Assembly: GCF_900104785.1 (NCBI RefSeq)
Contig: NZ_LT629733.1
Coordinates: 280,501-344,500 of the forward strand
Length of the DNA: 64,000 nt
Reading direction: 5' to 3'
From: Formosa sp. Hel1_31_208
GTDB lineage: Bacteria > Bacteroidota > Bacteroidia > Flavobacteriales > Flavobacteriaceae
Shown: piece by piece, positions 16,887-25,056 of the stretch
Layout of the letters: every line of letters starts with the position of its first letter
Numbering within the stretch: position 1 is the stretch's first letter
Made by a program: the position numbers and the translations under genes
The notes under the pieces: generated by a model
What the model was told of the DNA's origin: nothing
The model's database searches: none
Seen by the model: the letters and a program-made list of their open reading frames with translations, nothing else

Positions 16887-16960
16887 TTATACTGGCCATA
16901 CATCTTTTCAGCAAACTTTCGTTTGCTTATGAAAACACGCCTATGTATTTGCTGAAGCTA
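16887..16960. repeat. Direct repeat copy A (hairpin unit behind tRNA-Ser)
   Basis: About 74 bp, repeated at 17000-17073 with two mismatches and an offset of 113 bp. Each copy contains AGCAAAC-TTTC-GTTTGCT (a 7-bp hairpin; on the minus strand the loop is GAAA) and the 23-nt arm that also occurs inverted at 17081-17103. Confidence 0.85.
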
Positions 16961-16999
16961 AATTTGTTCATTGGGATTGACGTCGTCTCTCCCAAATGG

Positions 17000-17073
17000 T
17001 TATGCTGGCAATACATCTTTTCAGCAAACTTTCGTTTGCTTATGAAAACACGCCTATGTATTTGCTGAAGCTA
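17000..17073. repeat. Direct repeat copy B
   Basis: Second copy of the unit at 16887-16960. Small hairpin at 17023-17040. Its last part (17042-17064) is one arm of the long hairpin at 17042-17103. Confidence 0.85.
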
Positions 17074-17103
17074 GCTTCGACAAATACATAGGCGTGTTTT
17101 CAT
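17042..17103 (-). terminator. 62-nt hairpin directly downstream of tRNA-Ser
   Basis: Two perfect 23-nt arms (17042-17064 and 17081-17103) around a 16-nt centre that is itself the palindrome GAAGCTAGCTTC (17067-17078). It starts 7 nt after the 3' end of the minus-strand tRNA. No T-run follows, so a processing or Rho-linked end, or a stabilised RNA tail, is as likely as intrinsic termination. Confidence 0.6.
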
Positions 17104-17110
17104 GTATTCG

Positions 17111-17198
17111 CAGAGAGGAAGGGATTCGAACCCTCGATACCCTTTTGGAGTATACACACTTTCCAGGCGTGCGCCTTCGACCACTCGGCCACCTCTCT
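17111..17198 (-). tRNA. tRNA-Ser (anticodon GGA)
   Basis: 88-nt class II tRNA on the minus strand. The acceptor stem AGAGAGG / CCTCTCT is at the ends, with a D-loop segment TGGCCGAGTGGTCGAAGGC, anticodon loop CTGGAAA with GGA, a long variable arm (TACTCC...GGGTATC region) and a T-arm with GGTTCGAATCC. Discriminator base G; CCA is not encoded. It reads serine codons UCC and UCU. Confidence 0.95.
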
Positions 17199-17257
17199 AG
17201 TTTTGAGTTTGCAAACATACAACTCATATCAATTTTAAAAAACTTTAAACAAACTTT

Positions 17258-18292
17258 TTAAGACATTTCACCTCGCAACGACGTTTCGAAAATAGTTTTG
17301 AATGTTTTTGATGTCACACCTTCTCCAAGCATATACATCATTTTTGTCAAAGCAGCCTCTGTCGTAATATCTTTCCCTGAAATCACACCAATGGATTTTA
17401 ATTTCGTACTAGTCTCATATTGACCCATTTGAACACTACCTCCTGAACATTGTGTCACATTAACTATTGGAACGCCTCTTTTAATAGTTTCTTGCAACAT
17501 ACTTATAAACCATGCGTCAGTAGTTGTATTACCTGCCCCATATGTTTCAAGAATTACCCCTTTAATATTCGCCATTTGAAAAAGTGGCTCTAATATAGAT
17601 GCGCAAATTCCAGGAAATAATTTTATGAGAAGAATATTGGTGTTAAATTGTTTATGAACCACTAGTTTTTTTCGAGCATTTGGTTTGTATAAGTTACCAT
17701 ACTCCACTTTTAAATGCACTCCTGACTCTGCCAAATGCGGATAATTCAAGGACTCAAAGGCTTCAAAATGTTCAGCATTTATTTTTGTGGTTCTATTTCC
17801 GCGGTATAATTTATATTCAAAATATAAGCCTACTTCTTTAATTACGGGCTTTCCTCCTTTTTGTAAAGATGCCATTTGAATTGAGGTAATCAAATTTTCT
17901 TTAGCATCCGTTCTTAGATCACCTATTGGAAGCTGAGAACCTGTGAAAATAATAGGTTTCACCAAATTTTCAATCATAAAGCTCAGTGCTGATGCCGAAT
18001 AACTCATAGTATCACTTCCGTGCAATACAACGAAACCATCAAAAGTTTCGTAATGTTTCTCGATAATTTCGGCAATGTCAATCCAGTACTTCGGATTCAT
18101 ATTGCTCGAATCTATTGGCTCTTCAAAGGATATTGTCTCAATATTACAATCCAATAGCTGGAGTTCAGGTATGCGTTCTAAAATCGTATTAAAATCAAAA
18201 GACCTTAGAGCACCAGTTTCAGGATCTTTAATCATTCCTATAGTCCCTCCAGTATACACTAATAATATGTTAGGTTGCTCAGTAGTTATCAT
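17258..18292 (-). CDS. ansA: Type I (cytoplasmic) L-asparaginase
   Basis: Hydrolyses asparagine to aspartate and ammonia. 344 aa without a signal peptide, hence the cytoplasmic form. Catalytic motifs are LVYTGGTIGM (first Thr nucleophile), VVLHGSDTMSYSASAL (second Thr plus Asp) and a Lys in DLRTDAKENLI. Translationally linked to tatD: the tatD stop and the ansA start overlap by one base. A promoter is predicted only in front of tatD. Confidence 0.94.
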   Translation of the reverse strand: MITTEQPNILLVYTGGTIGMIKDPETGALRSFDFNTILERIPELQLLDCNIETISFEEPIDSSNMNPKYWIDIAEIIEKHYETFDGFVVLHGSDTMSYSASALSFMIENLVKPIIFTGSQLPIGDLRTDAKENLITSIQMASLQKGGKPVIKEVGLYFEYKLYRGNRTTKINAEHFEAFESLNYPHLAESGVHLKVEYGNLYKPNARKKLVVHKQFNTNILLIKLFPGICASILEPLFQMANIKGVILETYGAGNTTTDAWFISMLQETIKRGVPIVNVTQCSGGSVQMGQYETSTKLKSIGVISGKDITTEAALTKMMYMLGEGVTSKTFKTIFETSLRGEMS

Positions 18293-19059
18293 TATATGCC
18301 AAATATATCTTTTGAGTTTGCGGTTGTAATTTCGGCAATTTTTTCTTCGGAAACCGAATATATTTCGGCTAATTTTTCCAAGACCTTAATGATATAAGCA
18401 CTTTCATTACGTTTGCCTCGATAAGGCTTCGGAGCTAAATAAGGGGCATCTGTTTCCAGAACAATATGTTTCAATTCTATTTCCTGAAGAAACTGATCTA
18501 TCTTTCCATTTTTAAAAGTCGCAACACCACCAATACCCAGTTTCATATTAAATGCTATCGCACGACGCGCTTGTTCTATGGTTCCTGTAAAACAATGAAA
18601 GATACCAAAGAGCTTGTCATCTTTAACTGTCTCCAGAACTTCAAAGATTTCTTCAAAGGCTTCACGGCAATGAATAACGATTGGCAAATTATAGTGTTTT
18701 GCCAGTTCTATTTGATGCTTAAACGCCTCTTTCTGCATCTCCAATGTCGATGTATCCCAATACAAATCAATACCTATTTCACCCACTGCATAAAAATGTC
18801 GCTGTGCGAGCATGTCTTCGACATGTTTCAATTCACTCTGAAAATTTTCCTTTACAGATGTAGGATGTAGTCCCATCATTAAAAACATATGCTCCGGAAA
18901 ATCAGCCTCTAAACTTAACATGGCATTGGTATATGACGAGTCAATAGCAGGAATAAAAAACCGTGTCACATCTTGAGCGATGGCGCGCTCTATCATTGCT
19001 TTTCGATCTTCATCAAAAGCGTCACTATAAAGATGTGTATGTGTATCTGTAATTATCAT
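18292..19059 (-). CDS. tatD: TatD-family metal-dependent hydrolase (3'-5' exonuclease type)
   Basis: 255 aa amidohydrolase-fold enzyme. Metal ligands are seen as DTHTHLYSD at the N-terminus, GEIGIDLYWD (Glu), VIHCREA, FHCFTG and LETDAPYLAP. TatD proteins act as DNA/RNA exonucleases or deacylases and work in DNA repair or RNA turnover. First gene of the tatD-ansA pair. Its promoter box is only 4 nt upstream of the ATG. Confidence 0.93.
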   Translation of the reverse strand: MIITDTHTHLYSDAFDEDRKAMIERAIAQDVTRFFIPAIDSSYTNAMLSLEADFPEHMFLMMGLHPTSVKENFQSELKHVEDMLAQRHFYAVGEIGIDLYWDTSTLEMQKEAFKHQIELAKHYNLPIVIHCREAFEEIFEVLETVKDDKLFGIFHCFTGTIEQARRAIAFNMKLGIGGVATFKNGKIDQFLQEIELKHIVLETDAPYLAPKPYRGKRNESAYIIKVLEKLAEIYSVSEEKIAEITTANSKDIFGI

Positions 19060-19063
19060 GTTG

Positions 19064-19071
19064 CAAAAATA
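19064..19071 (-). promoter_or_regulatory. -7 box of tatD-ansA (leaderless geometry)
   Basis: TATTTTTG on the minus strand, 4 nt before the ATG at 19059. It is divergent from the box at 19087-19094. Confidence 0.55.
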
Positions 19072-19086
19072 ATTGTTTTATAGGAC

Positions 19087-19094
19087 TATATTTG
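19087..19094 (+). promoter_or_regulatory. -7 box of the retropepsin-like protease gene
   Basis: TATATTTG, 16 nt before the ATG at 19111. TTG at 19061-19063 is 23 bp upstream, at the edge of the usual spacing. Confidence 0.55.
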
Positions 19095-19110
19095 TAGAAA
19101 AAATGAGCTT

Positions 19111-19548
19111 ATGGAATCTTTACAGGACTATCTACTAAATAAAGGCTATACAAAAGTGAAACTAAAACTGACTAAGACCAATCACTTTGAAGTCAAAGCA
19201 TCAATTAATGGCGTTAAAGGACTTTTCATTCTTGACACAGGTGCTTCAAGTTCTTGCGTGGGTTTTGAAGCTGTAAATACTTTTAAACTTACAGCCAAAG
19301 ATTCTAAAATAAAAGCTGCTGGTGCAGGTGCAACTGATATGCTCACACAATTATCAAAAAAAAACAAATTAAAAATCGGCAAATGGAAACAAGATAAAGT
19401 AGCACTTATTTTATTTAATCTTACACATGTAAATACCGCATTAAAGAATCACAATGCACAACCTGTCGATGGAATTATTGGTGCAGACATTCTAAAAAAA
19501 TCTAGAGCAATTATTGACTACGAAAAGAAATACTTGTATTTAAAATAA
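19111..19548 (+). CDS. Retropepsin-like (clan AA) aspartic protease
   Basis: 145 aa single-domain protein. FILDTGASSSCVGFEA is the active-site DTGA motif of retropepsin-type proteases, and VDGIIGADILKKSRAIIDY is the second hallmark (hydrophobic-hydrophobic-Gly followed by a conserved strand). The enzyme would be a homodimer with one Asp per chain. No signal peptide or transmembrane helix, so it is probably cytoplasmic. Substrate unknown. It precedes the response regulator by 70 bp but has no clear functional link. Confidence 0.82.
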   Translation: MESLQDYLLNKGYTKVKLKLTKTNHFEVKASINGVKGLFILDTGASSSCVGFEAVNTFKLTAKDSKIKAAGAGATDMLTQLSKKNKLKIGKWKQDKVALILFNLTHVNTALKNHNAQPVDGIIGADILKKSRAIIDYEKKYLYLK

Positions 19549-19618
19549 CGCGCTTAAAGGCGGCACATTCACAAAAACTAATTATCTTTAGACTTGAATC
19601 CCTCAGATACATTGCCCT

Positions 19619-20254
19619 ATGCCTATATCTATAATTACCGCAGATGATCACCCCCTAATACTTAAAGGGTTAAATGATTTCTTAATTGAAAAACAATTCA
19701 ATGTCATTGCGAGTGCTAAAAACGGAAAAGACGCTTTTACACTTATTAAAGCTCATGAACCTGATATTGCTATTTTAGATATTCAAATGCCAATATTAAC
19801 TGGGCTGCAGGTCGCTGAGAAATGTAATACTGAAAAGTTCAGAACAAGAATCATCATCATTACTTTCGAAAAAAGTGAAACCATTTATAAGAAGGCAAAA
19901 AACTTAGGAATCTATGGCTATATTTTGAAAGAATTTGCCATTGCCGAAATCGAAAATTGCATCGCTTCAGTTCTAAAAGGGAAATCATATTTTAGTGCCG
20001 AATTGATTGAGTATCTAGAAATTAAAGAAACCCCTAAGGAACTTGCCACTCTTACCGATGCTGAAATGAAAGTTCTTAAGCTCACAGCTCAAAATAAGAC
20101 AGCAAAAGAAATTGCAATTATTTTATTTATTTCAGATCGTACAGTCGAAAAACATAAGAGTAATATAAGACACAAACTAAAACTGGAATCTAAAGCTAAT
20201 AGCATTGTGCTCTTTGCGAAAGAACATCAAGAATTCTTGTCAAAATATATATAA
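19619..20254 (+). CDS. Orphan NarL/LuxR-type response regulator
   Basis: 211 aa. Receiver domain (1 to about 120) with acidic pocket D9/D10, phosphorylation site D54 (AILDIQMPIL) and conserved K104 (YILKEF). The C-terminal LuxR-type HTH (about 145-205) has LTDAEMKVLKLTAQNKTAKEIA followed by the recognition helix region SDRTVEKHKSN. All key residues are intact, so it should be phosphorylated, but no histidine kinase gene lies nearby. Directly downstream are three promoters with inverted repeats, two of them 7-2-7 palindromes as bound by NarL-family HTH dimers; these are the best candidates for its targets. That link is inference from position and site type. Confidence 0.9.
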   Translation: MPISIITADDHPLILKGLNDFLIEKQFNVIASAKNGKDAFTLIKAHEPDIAILDIQMPILTGLQVAEKCNTEKFRTRIIIITFEKSETIYKKAKNLGIYGYILKEFAIAEIENCIASVLKGKSYFSAELIEYLEIKETPKELATLTDAEMKVLKLTAQNKTAKEIAIILFISDRTVEKHKSNIRHKLKLESKANSIVLFAKEHQEFLSKYI

Positions 20255-20285
20255 ATATCTCAAATGCAATCCTTTATTTTAAAAA

Positions 20286-20331
20286 CAGGTAAATATACCT
20301 ATTGATTATTTCTGCATAAACAGACATCTTT
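20286..20331 (+). promoter_or_regulatory. Promoter 1 of the small-RNA array, with upstream inverted repeat
   Basis: Inverted repeat AGGTA-AATA-TACCT (20286-20299), then TTG (20301-20303), 20 bp, then CATCTTTG (20324-20331), one base off TAnnTTTG. Same layout as promoters 2 and 3; the right half TACCTATTG differs in one base from TACGTATTG there. Confidence 0.55.
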
Positions 20332-20336
20332 GTAAC

Positions 20337-20407
20337 AGCTATTATATTCTTTTAAGGGAGAATTAATTGAATATGAACTCTGGATTAGTTTTAATCCAGA
20401 GTTTTTT
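20337..20407 (+). ncRNA. Predicted small RNA 1 of the response-regulator array
   Basis: Predicted start near 20337 at GCTATTA. It ends in the perfect 12-bp terminator hairpin AACTCTGGATTA / TAATCCAGAGTT (20376-20403) with a T-run; length about 70 nt. An ATG at 20372 overlaps the hairpin and could read 18 codons past it, but this is unlikely to be translated since it crosses the terminator. Confidence 0.6.
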
Positions 20408-20420
20408 GCTCTTATCAAAA

Positions 20421-20469
20421 AATACGTAGATCTACGTATTGTGCCACCTTAATTTATTCTCTAAGTTTG
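20421..20469 (+). promoter_or_regulatory. Promoter 2 of the array with perfect 7-2-7 palindrome
   Basis: Palindrome ATACGTAGATCTACGTAT (20422-20439), i.e. TACGTAG-AT-CTACGTA, overlaps the TTG at 20439-20441. After 20 bp comes TAAGTTTG (20462-20469), an exact -7 match. Confidence 0.75.
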
Positions 20470-20473
20470 TAAT

Positions 20474-20544
20474 GCTATTAATCAATTTCCTTTCGTGAAA
20501 AAAAGAAATAAAGCTCTAAGTCTTTTGGCTTAGAGCTTTTTTTT
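20474..20544 (+). ncRNA. Predicted small RNA 2 of the response-regulator array
   Basis: Predicted start near 20474, again at GCTATTA. Ends in the terminator AAAGCTCTAAG / CTTAGAGCTTT (20510-20539) with an eight-T tail. About 70 nt, the same size as RNA 1, and no ORF of note. Confidence 0.65.
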
Positions 20545-20590
20545 ATCTAAAATTATCAAAAGAATAAAAATTTAACATTTAAAATCAAAA

Positions 20591-20639
20591 TATACGTAGA
20601 ACTACGTATTGTTTGATGTTACTTAAATAACGAATTTTA
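20591..20639 (+). promoter_or_regulatory. Promoter 3 of the array with 7-2-7 palindrome
   Basis: ATACGTAG-AA-CTACGTAT (20592-20609) overlaps TTG at 20609-20611. Exactly 20 bp later is GAATTTTA (20632-20639), a poor -7 element, which would suit a promoter that depends on a bound activator. Confidence 0.55.
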
Positions 20640-20644
20640 CATCA

Positions 20645-20745
20645 GAGTTATTAAGATTAGAGGGATTTACTTGCGGTAACTCTATTAATTAATTAGGGTA
20701 AATAAGGCTCTGGGCTCTATAACCCGGAGCTTTATTAAAAAAACA
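20645..20745 (+). ncRNA. Predicted small RNA 3 or leader of the 36-codon ORF
   Basis: Predicted start near 20645, with GTTATTA at 20647-20653 matching the GCTATTA of RNAs 1 and 2. AGAGTTA (20644-20650) can pair with TAACTCT about 26 nt later. It ends at the hairpin AAGGCTCTGGG / CCCGGAGCTTT (about 20708-20736), which lacks a good T-run, so some transcripts may continue into the small ORF. Confidence 0.45.
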
Positions 20746-20765
20746 TATAATTTAAAAGATATCAA

Positions 20766-20876
20766 ATGGAAACGATGAAAAACCAACAAAGCCTAACCAA
20801 CCGAATATTTATCGCTGGCTTAATATGTAGTGCCGTTATCATTATATCGATAAATATTCTTGTCAATTTTTTTTAG
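20766..20876 (+). CDS. Possible small single-helix membrane protein (36 aa)
   Basis: ATG at 20766, stop TAG at 20874. A polar N-terminus of about 13 residues (METMKNQQSLTNR) is followed by a hydrophobic stretch of about 22 residues rich in Ile and ending in FF, i.e. one transmembrane helix with the basic side first. It is preceded by the third unit of the small-RNA array and followed by a strong terminator (20903-20939). No homolog recalled. It could also be a chance ORF in AT-rich DNA. Confidence 0.4.
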   Translation: METMKNQQSLTNRIFIAGLICSAVIIISINILVNFF

Positions 20877-20902
20877 TTATTAGTTAGTTATTTTTATTAG
20901 GG

Positions 20903-20939
20903 AAAAAAGCGCAATCCAAATGTTGAATTGCGCTTTTTT
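20903..20939. terminator. Bidirectional terminator between the small-RNA array and sucB
   Basis: A 13-bp stem (AAAAAAGCGCAAT 20903-20915 with ATTGCGCTTTTTT 20927-20939) has T-runs in both directions. It ends the plus-strand array and the minus-strand sucA-sucB unit. Confidence 0.9.
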
Positions 20940-20964
20940 GTATTTTACAATATATGCTTTATAA

Positions 20965-22182
20965 CTACATTTCCAAAGCTCTCTTTACATCATTATCCAT
21001 TAACAATTCGGTTGGGTTTTCAAGAGCTTCTTTGATGGCTACTAAGAACCCAACAGATTCTTTCCCATCAATAATTCTATGATCATATGATAAGGCGACG
21101 TACATAATTGGTCTAATCTCTACTTTACCATTTATAGCGACTGGACGTTCTACAATATTATGCATGCCTAAGATTCCGCTTTGCGGTGGATTAATTATGG
21201 GAGTTGATAACATACTTCCAAAAACACCACCATTAGAAATGGTAAAGGTTCCTCCTGTCATTTCATCCACGGTTATTTGTCCATCACGAGCACGAATAGC
21301 TAAGCGTTTCACTTCTGTCTCCACACCTCTAAAGCTTAAATTTTCAGCATTTCTAATAACGGGCACCATTAATCCTTTTGGTCCTGAAACAGCGATACTT
21401 ATATCGCAGAAATCATATGACAACATTTCTTTACCATCAATCATTGAATTCACCGCTGGATATAATTTCAAAGCGCGAACTACAGCTAAGGTGAAAAAAC
21501 TCATAAATCCAAGACTTACGCCATGCTTTGTCTTAAAGTCTTCCTTATATGCTTTGCGTAATTCGAAAATTGGCGACATGTCAACCTCATTAAAGGTGGT
21601 TAACATCGCTGTTGTATTCTTTGCCTCAACCAAACGTTCTGCAACTTTGCGACGTAACATTGACATCTTACTACGAGATGTGCTGCGACTTCCGCCTGCC
21701 GGAGTTCCCATTGATGGTACGGCATTGATGGCATCATCCTTTGTAATACGTCCATCTTTTCCAGTTCCAATAACCGAAGTTGCGTCAATACCTTTTTCAG
21801 CTAGTACTTTTTTAGCTGCCGGACTAGCAGTTCCTGTTACATAAGTTTTTGCTTCAACTTCAGCGGGTTTTGAAGTCACCTGTTTAGGGGCATCATCCTT
21901 CTTCTCCTCTTTCGCTGGCGCAGCATCTCCTCCTTCCGGTTTTGCAGCACTCGTGTCAATTAAACACACAACAGCACCTACATCTACAGCATCTCCTTCT
22001 TCTGCTTTAAGTGTAATAGTTCCACTGGCCTCTGCTGGTAATTCTAACGTTGCTTTGTCGCTATCTACCTCAGCAATTGCTTGGTCTTTTTCAACATAAT
22101 CTCCGTCTTGTACTAACCATTCTGCAATTTCAACTTCTGTGATTGATTCTCCTGGTGAAGGCACTTTCATTTCTAAAATCAT
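20965..22182 (-). CDS. sucB: 2-oxoglutarate dehydrogenase E2, dihydrolipoyl succinyltransferase
   Basis: TCA-cycle E2 subunit that carries the lipoyl-bound succinyl group to CoA. 405 aa: N-terminal lipoyl domain with the lipoylated Lys in [13 protein letters not shown], an Ala/Pro/Lys linker, a peripheral subunit-binding domain ([31 protein letters not shown]) and the catalytic domain ending in [13 protein letters not shown] (HxxxDG active site). Lies 78 bp behind sucA on the same strand. No lpd gene in the window. Confidence 0.96.
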   Translation of the reverse strand: MILEMKVPSPGESITEVEIAEWLVQDGDYVEKDQAIAEVDSDKATLELPAEASGTITLKAEEGDAVDVGAVVCLIDTSAAKPEGGDAAPAKEEKKDDAPKQVTSKPAEVEAKTYVTGTASPAAKKVLAEKGIDATSVIGTGKDGRITKDDAINAVPSMGTPAGGSRSTSRSKMSMLRRKVAERLVEAKNTTAMLTTFNEVDMSPIFELRKAYKEDFKTKHGVSLGFMSFFTLAVVRALKLYPAVNSMIDGKEMLSYDFCDISIAVSGPKGLMVPVIRNAENLSFRGVETEVKRLAIRARDGQITVDEMTGGTFTISNGGVFGSMLSTPIINPPQSGILGMHNIVERPVAINGKVEIRPIMYVALSYDHRIIDGKESVGFLVAIKEALENPTELLMDNDVKRALEM

Positions 22183-22260
22183 CGTTCTGTAATTTTATTT
22201 TAGGCGTTTGTTTTGGTTATCTTTTTATTTTAACATCCTTTTTTTATGGATGTTCTTATT

Positions 22261-25017
22261 CTAGCGTTGGTTATTTTGGGTTTTATCAAATACGTAATCA
22301 ATAACTTCTTGATGGCGTTTTTTAGAACGCACACTACTACCAGCTGCCGGAGCGCCATAAGGTCTTCGAGTTGCTGCTCTAAATGATTTTGCCTCATCAA
22401 AATGCATTAACATATGACCATAAGCTCCCATGTTTCTTGGTTCTTCTTGAGCCCAAACGATATCATCAGCATTCTTATATTTCGCCATGATATCTCTCAT
22501 TTGTCGCTCTGGTAATGGGAATAATTGTTCTATTCTTACCAATGCCACATCATCTCTTTTTAATTCGGTTCTTTGCTCTAGCAAATCATAGTAAAACTTT
22601 CCAGTAACAAATGCCAATGTTTTTACCTTATTGGCACTGACTAAAGCATCATCAATGACCATTTGAAAACTCCCATTAGCAAACTCATCTACTGTAGACA
22701 AGACCAATGGATGACGCAATAAACTCTTTGGAGTAAACACAATTAAAGGTTTTCTAAATTTAGTCTTCATCTGTTTACGCAACAAATGATAGAAGTTTGC
22801 TGGTGTTGTACAATCCATAACAAACATATTATCTTTGGCACATAGTTGCAAGTAACGTTCCATTCGGCCAGAAGAATGCTCTGCTCCTTGTCCCTCATAT
22901 CCATGAGGCAACAGCATAACCAATCCGTTTTGAAGTTTCCATTTGTCTTCGGCGGCAGAAATATATTGATCTAACATGATTTGAGCACCATTGCTAAAAT
23001 CACCAAATTGTGCTTCCCAAATGGTTAGTGTATTTGGACTTGCCATCGCATAGCCATAATCAAAACCAACAACTCCATATTCTGACAGCAATGAATTATA
23101 TATGTAGAACTTACCTTGGTTGTCACTAATTTGATTAAGTAATAATATTTCCTCTTCACTATCTTCAACTTTGACAACAGCATGACGATGTGAGAATGTT
23201 CCACGCTCGACATCCTGACCAGAAATACGAACATCGTATCCTTCTTCTAATAAAGTTCCATAAGCTAAATGCTCAGCCATTGCCCAATCAAGTTTATCCT
23301 CATCAAACATTGTTTGACGTGATTGAACTAAACGTTGAATTTTGCGAATGAAATTTTGATCTTCAGGTAATGTTGAAATCACCTTAGTAATCTTCTCTAA
23401 ATGTGCTTTTGGATAAGTGGTGTCGACAGTTTGGAGCATTTTATCTTCAATCACTGTTTGAAAATCTGCCCATTTATCCTCCATGAAAGGAGTAATTACT
23501 GTTTTATCTTCTTTTCGAGAATCTTCGAGTTTTTCCTCGAGCTTATCTTTATAATCTTTTTCTAATTGAACGACATAGTCTTTATCGATAACGCCTTCTG
23601 CTATGAGCTTTTCAGCATAGATATCTCTTGGGTTTTTATGCTTTGAGATTGCCTTATATAATTTTGGTTGTGTAAAACGAGGTTCATCGCCTTCATTATG
23701 ACCATATTTTCTATAGCCTAATAAGTCAATAAAAACATCACGTCTAAATTTCATTCTAAAGTGAAGTGCAAATAACATCGCGTGCACTACGGCTTCTGCA
23801 TCATCAGCATTAACGTGCATGACAGGGGATAAAGTCACTTTACCAACATCAGTACAATAGGTGCTCGATCGTCCATCTAGATAATTAGTAGTAAATCCAA
23901 TCTGGTTATTGACTACAATATGAATAGTTCCATTGGTTCTATAACCATCTAGCTTTGCCATTTGGACTAATTCATATACTAAGCCTTGTCCAGATATTGC
24001 AGCATCACCATGAACAATAATTGGTAAAACCTGAGAAGGATTATCGCTATATTTTTCATCTTGTTTTGCTCTTGCTATACCTTCAACAACGGCTCCAACA
24101 GTTTCTAAATGTGAGGGGTTTGGAGCAATATTAAGGTTAATTTTTTTTCCACCATCGGTAACACGATTACTGGTCCACCCTAAATGGTATTTCACATCAC
24201 CATCAAAGATTTCTTGCTCATAATCTTTTCCATCAAATTCGCTAAAGATATCTTTTGCTGATTTTCCAAAGATATTAGTTAATGTACTCAAGCGTCCACG
24301 GTGCGCCATCCCCATAACGAATTCTTTTACACCATGATCAGCAGCATTTTCAATCAATGAATCTAACGCAGGAATAAGTGACTCGTTACCTTCTAATGAG
24401 AAACGTTTTTGACCTACATACTTCGTATGAAGGAAGCTTTCAAAAGAAACTGCTTCATTTAATTTTTTTAGTATATACTTTTTCTGTTCAGAAGAAAATT
24501 GTGGTTGATTGTCGTTTATGTTTAACTTGTTCTGAATCCATTCAATCTCTTCAGGCTTCCTAATATACATGTATTCTACACCAATTGATTCACAGTAAAT
24601 ACGTTCTAAATGATCAATGATATTACGTAATGTAGTTTTTCCAATGCCTATAATTTCTCCCGCTGAAAATACCGTATCTAAATCACTTTCCGACAACCCA
24701 AATGTTTCAACATCTAATGTTGGCGCATACTTTCTACGGTCACGAACTGGATTAGTTTTGGTAAATAAGTGCCCACGATTTCTGTATCCATCTATCAATT
24801 TTACAACCTGAAATTCTTTTTGAACGTGTTCTGGAATTTGAGTAGAAACACCTTCAATAATTTCAGTTTCCATTCCATAGCTTTCACTACCAAAATCGTA
24901 CCCTTGAAAAAAGGCTCTCCAACTTGGCTCTACAGAATCAGGATTTTTTAGGTATTGGTCGTATAAATCAGCAAAGTATGCTGTGTGTGCTGCGTTTAAA
25001 AAGGAATATTTATCCAT
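22261..25017 (-). CDS. sucA: 2-oxoglutarate dehydrogenase E1 component
   Basis: Thiamine-diphosphate enzyme that decarboxylates 2-oxoglutarate and transfers succinyl to the E2 lipoyl arm. 918 aa, usual length. Begins MDKYSFLNAAHTAYFADLYDQYLKNP; conserved blocks include KRFSLEGNESLIPALD, GMAHRGRL, HLGWTSNR, NPSHLE, VHGDAAISGQG, NNQIGFTT and LPHGYEGQGAEHSS. First gene of sucA-sucB with a -7 box at 25057-25064. Confidence 0.96.
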   Translation of the reverse strand: MDKYSFLNAAHTAYFADLYDQYLKNPDSVEPSWRAFFQGYDFGSESYGMETEIIEGVSTQIPEHVQKEFQVVKLIDGYRNRGHLFTKTNPVRDRRKYAPTLDVETFGLSESDLDTVFSAGEIIGIGKTTLRNIIDHLERIYCESIGVEYMYIRKPEEIEWIQNKLNINDNQPQFSSEQKKYILKKLNEAVSFESFLHTKYVGQKRFSLEGNESLIPALDSLIENAADHGVKEFVMGMAHRGRLSTLTNIFGKSAKDIFSEFDGKDYEQEIFDGDVKYHLGWTSNRVTDGGKKINLNIAPNPSHLETVGAVVEGIARAKQDEKYSDNPSQVLPIIVHGDAAISGQGLVYELVQMAKLDGYRTNGTIHIVVNNQIGFTTNYLDGRSSTYCTDVGKVTLSPVMHVNADDAEAVVHAMLFALHFRMKFRRDVFIDLLGYRKYGHNEGDEPRFTQPKLYKAISKHKNPRDIYAEKLIAEGVIDKDYVVQLEKDYKDKLEEKLEDSRKEDKTVITPFMEDKWADFQTVIEDKMLQTVDTTYPKAHLEKITKVISTLPEDQNFIRKIQRLVQSRQTMFDEDKLDWAMAEHLAYGTLLEEGYDVRISGQDVERGTFSHRHAVVKVEDSEEEILLLNQISDNQGKFYIYNSLLSEYGVVGFDYGYAMASPNTLTIWEAQFGDFSNGAQIMLDQYISAAEDKWKLQNGLVMLLPHGYEGQGAEHSSGRMERYLQLCAKDNMFVMDCTTPANFYHLLRKQMKTKFRKPLIVFTPKSLLRHPLVLSTVDEFANGSFQMVIDDALVSANKVKTLAFVTGKFYYDLLEQRTELKRDDVALVRIEQLFPLPERQMRDIMAKYKNADDIVWAQEEPRNMGAYGHMLMHFDEAKSFRAATRRPYGAPAAGSSVRSKKRHQEVIDYVFDKTQNNQR

Positions 25018-25056
25018 TATTGGGTGTCAGTCGTTTTCGCTTCAACAAAATTTAGA

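Noticed and set aside
16832..17068. 78-codon ORF in the tRNA-Ser downstream region
   Set aside because: It lies entirely in the duplicated hairpin unit, its sequence repeats because the DNA repeats, and codon use is not gene-like.
16887..17103. Possible CRISPR array
   Set aside because: Only two direct copies, too long, containing internal inverted repeats, no third repeat or cas genes.
18466..18870. 134-codon ORF antisense to tatD
   Set aside because: Shadow frame rich in Phe/Cys with no family resemblance.
20372..20428. Small ORF starting ATGAACTCTGG in the first small RNA
   Set aside because: It reads through the terminator hairpin and T-run; the base-paired stem explains the sequence better.
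21164..21844. 226-codon ORF antisense to sucB
   Set aside because: Shadow of a high-confidence gene on the opposite strand; no family resemblance.
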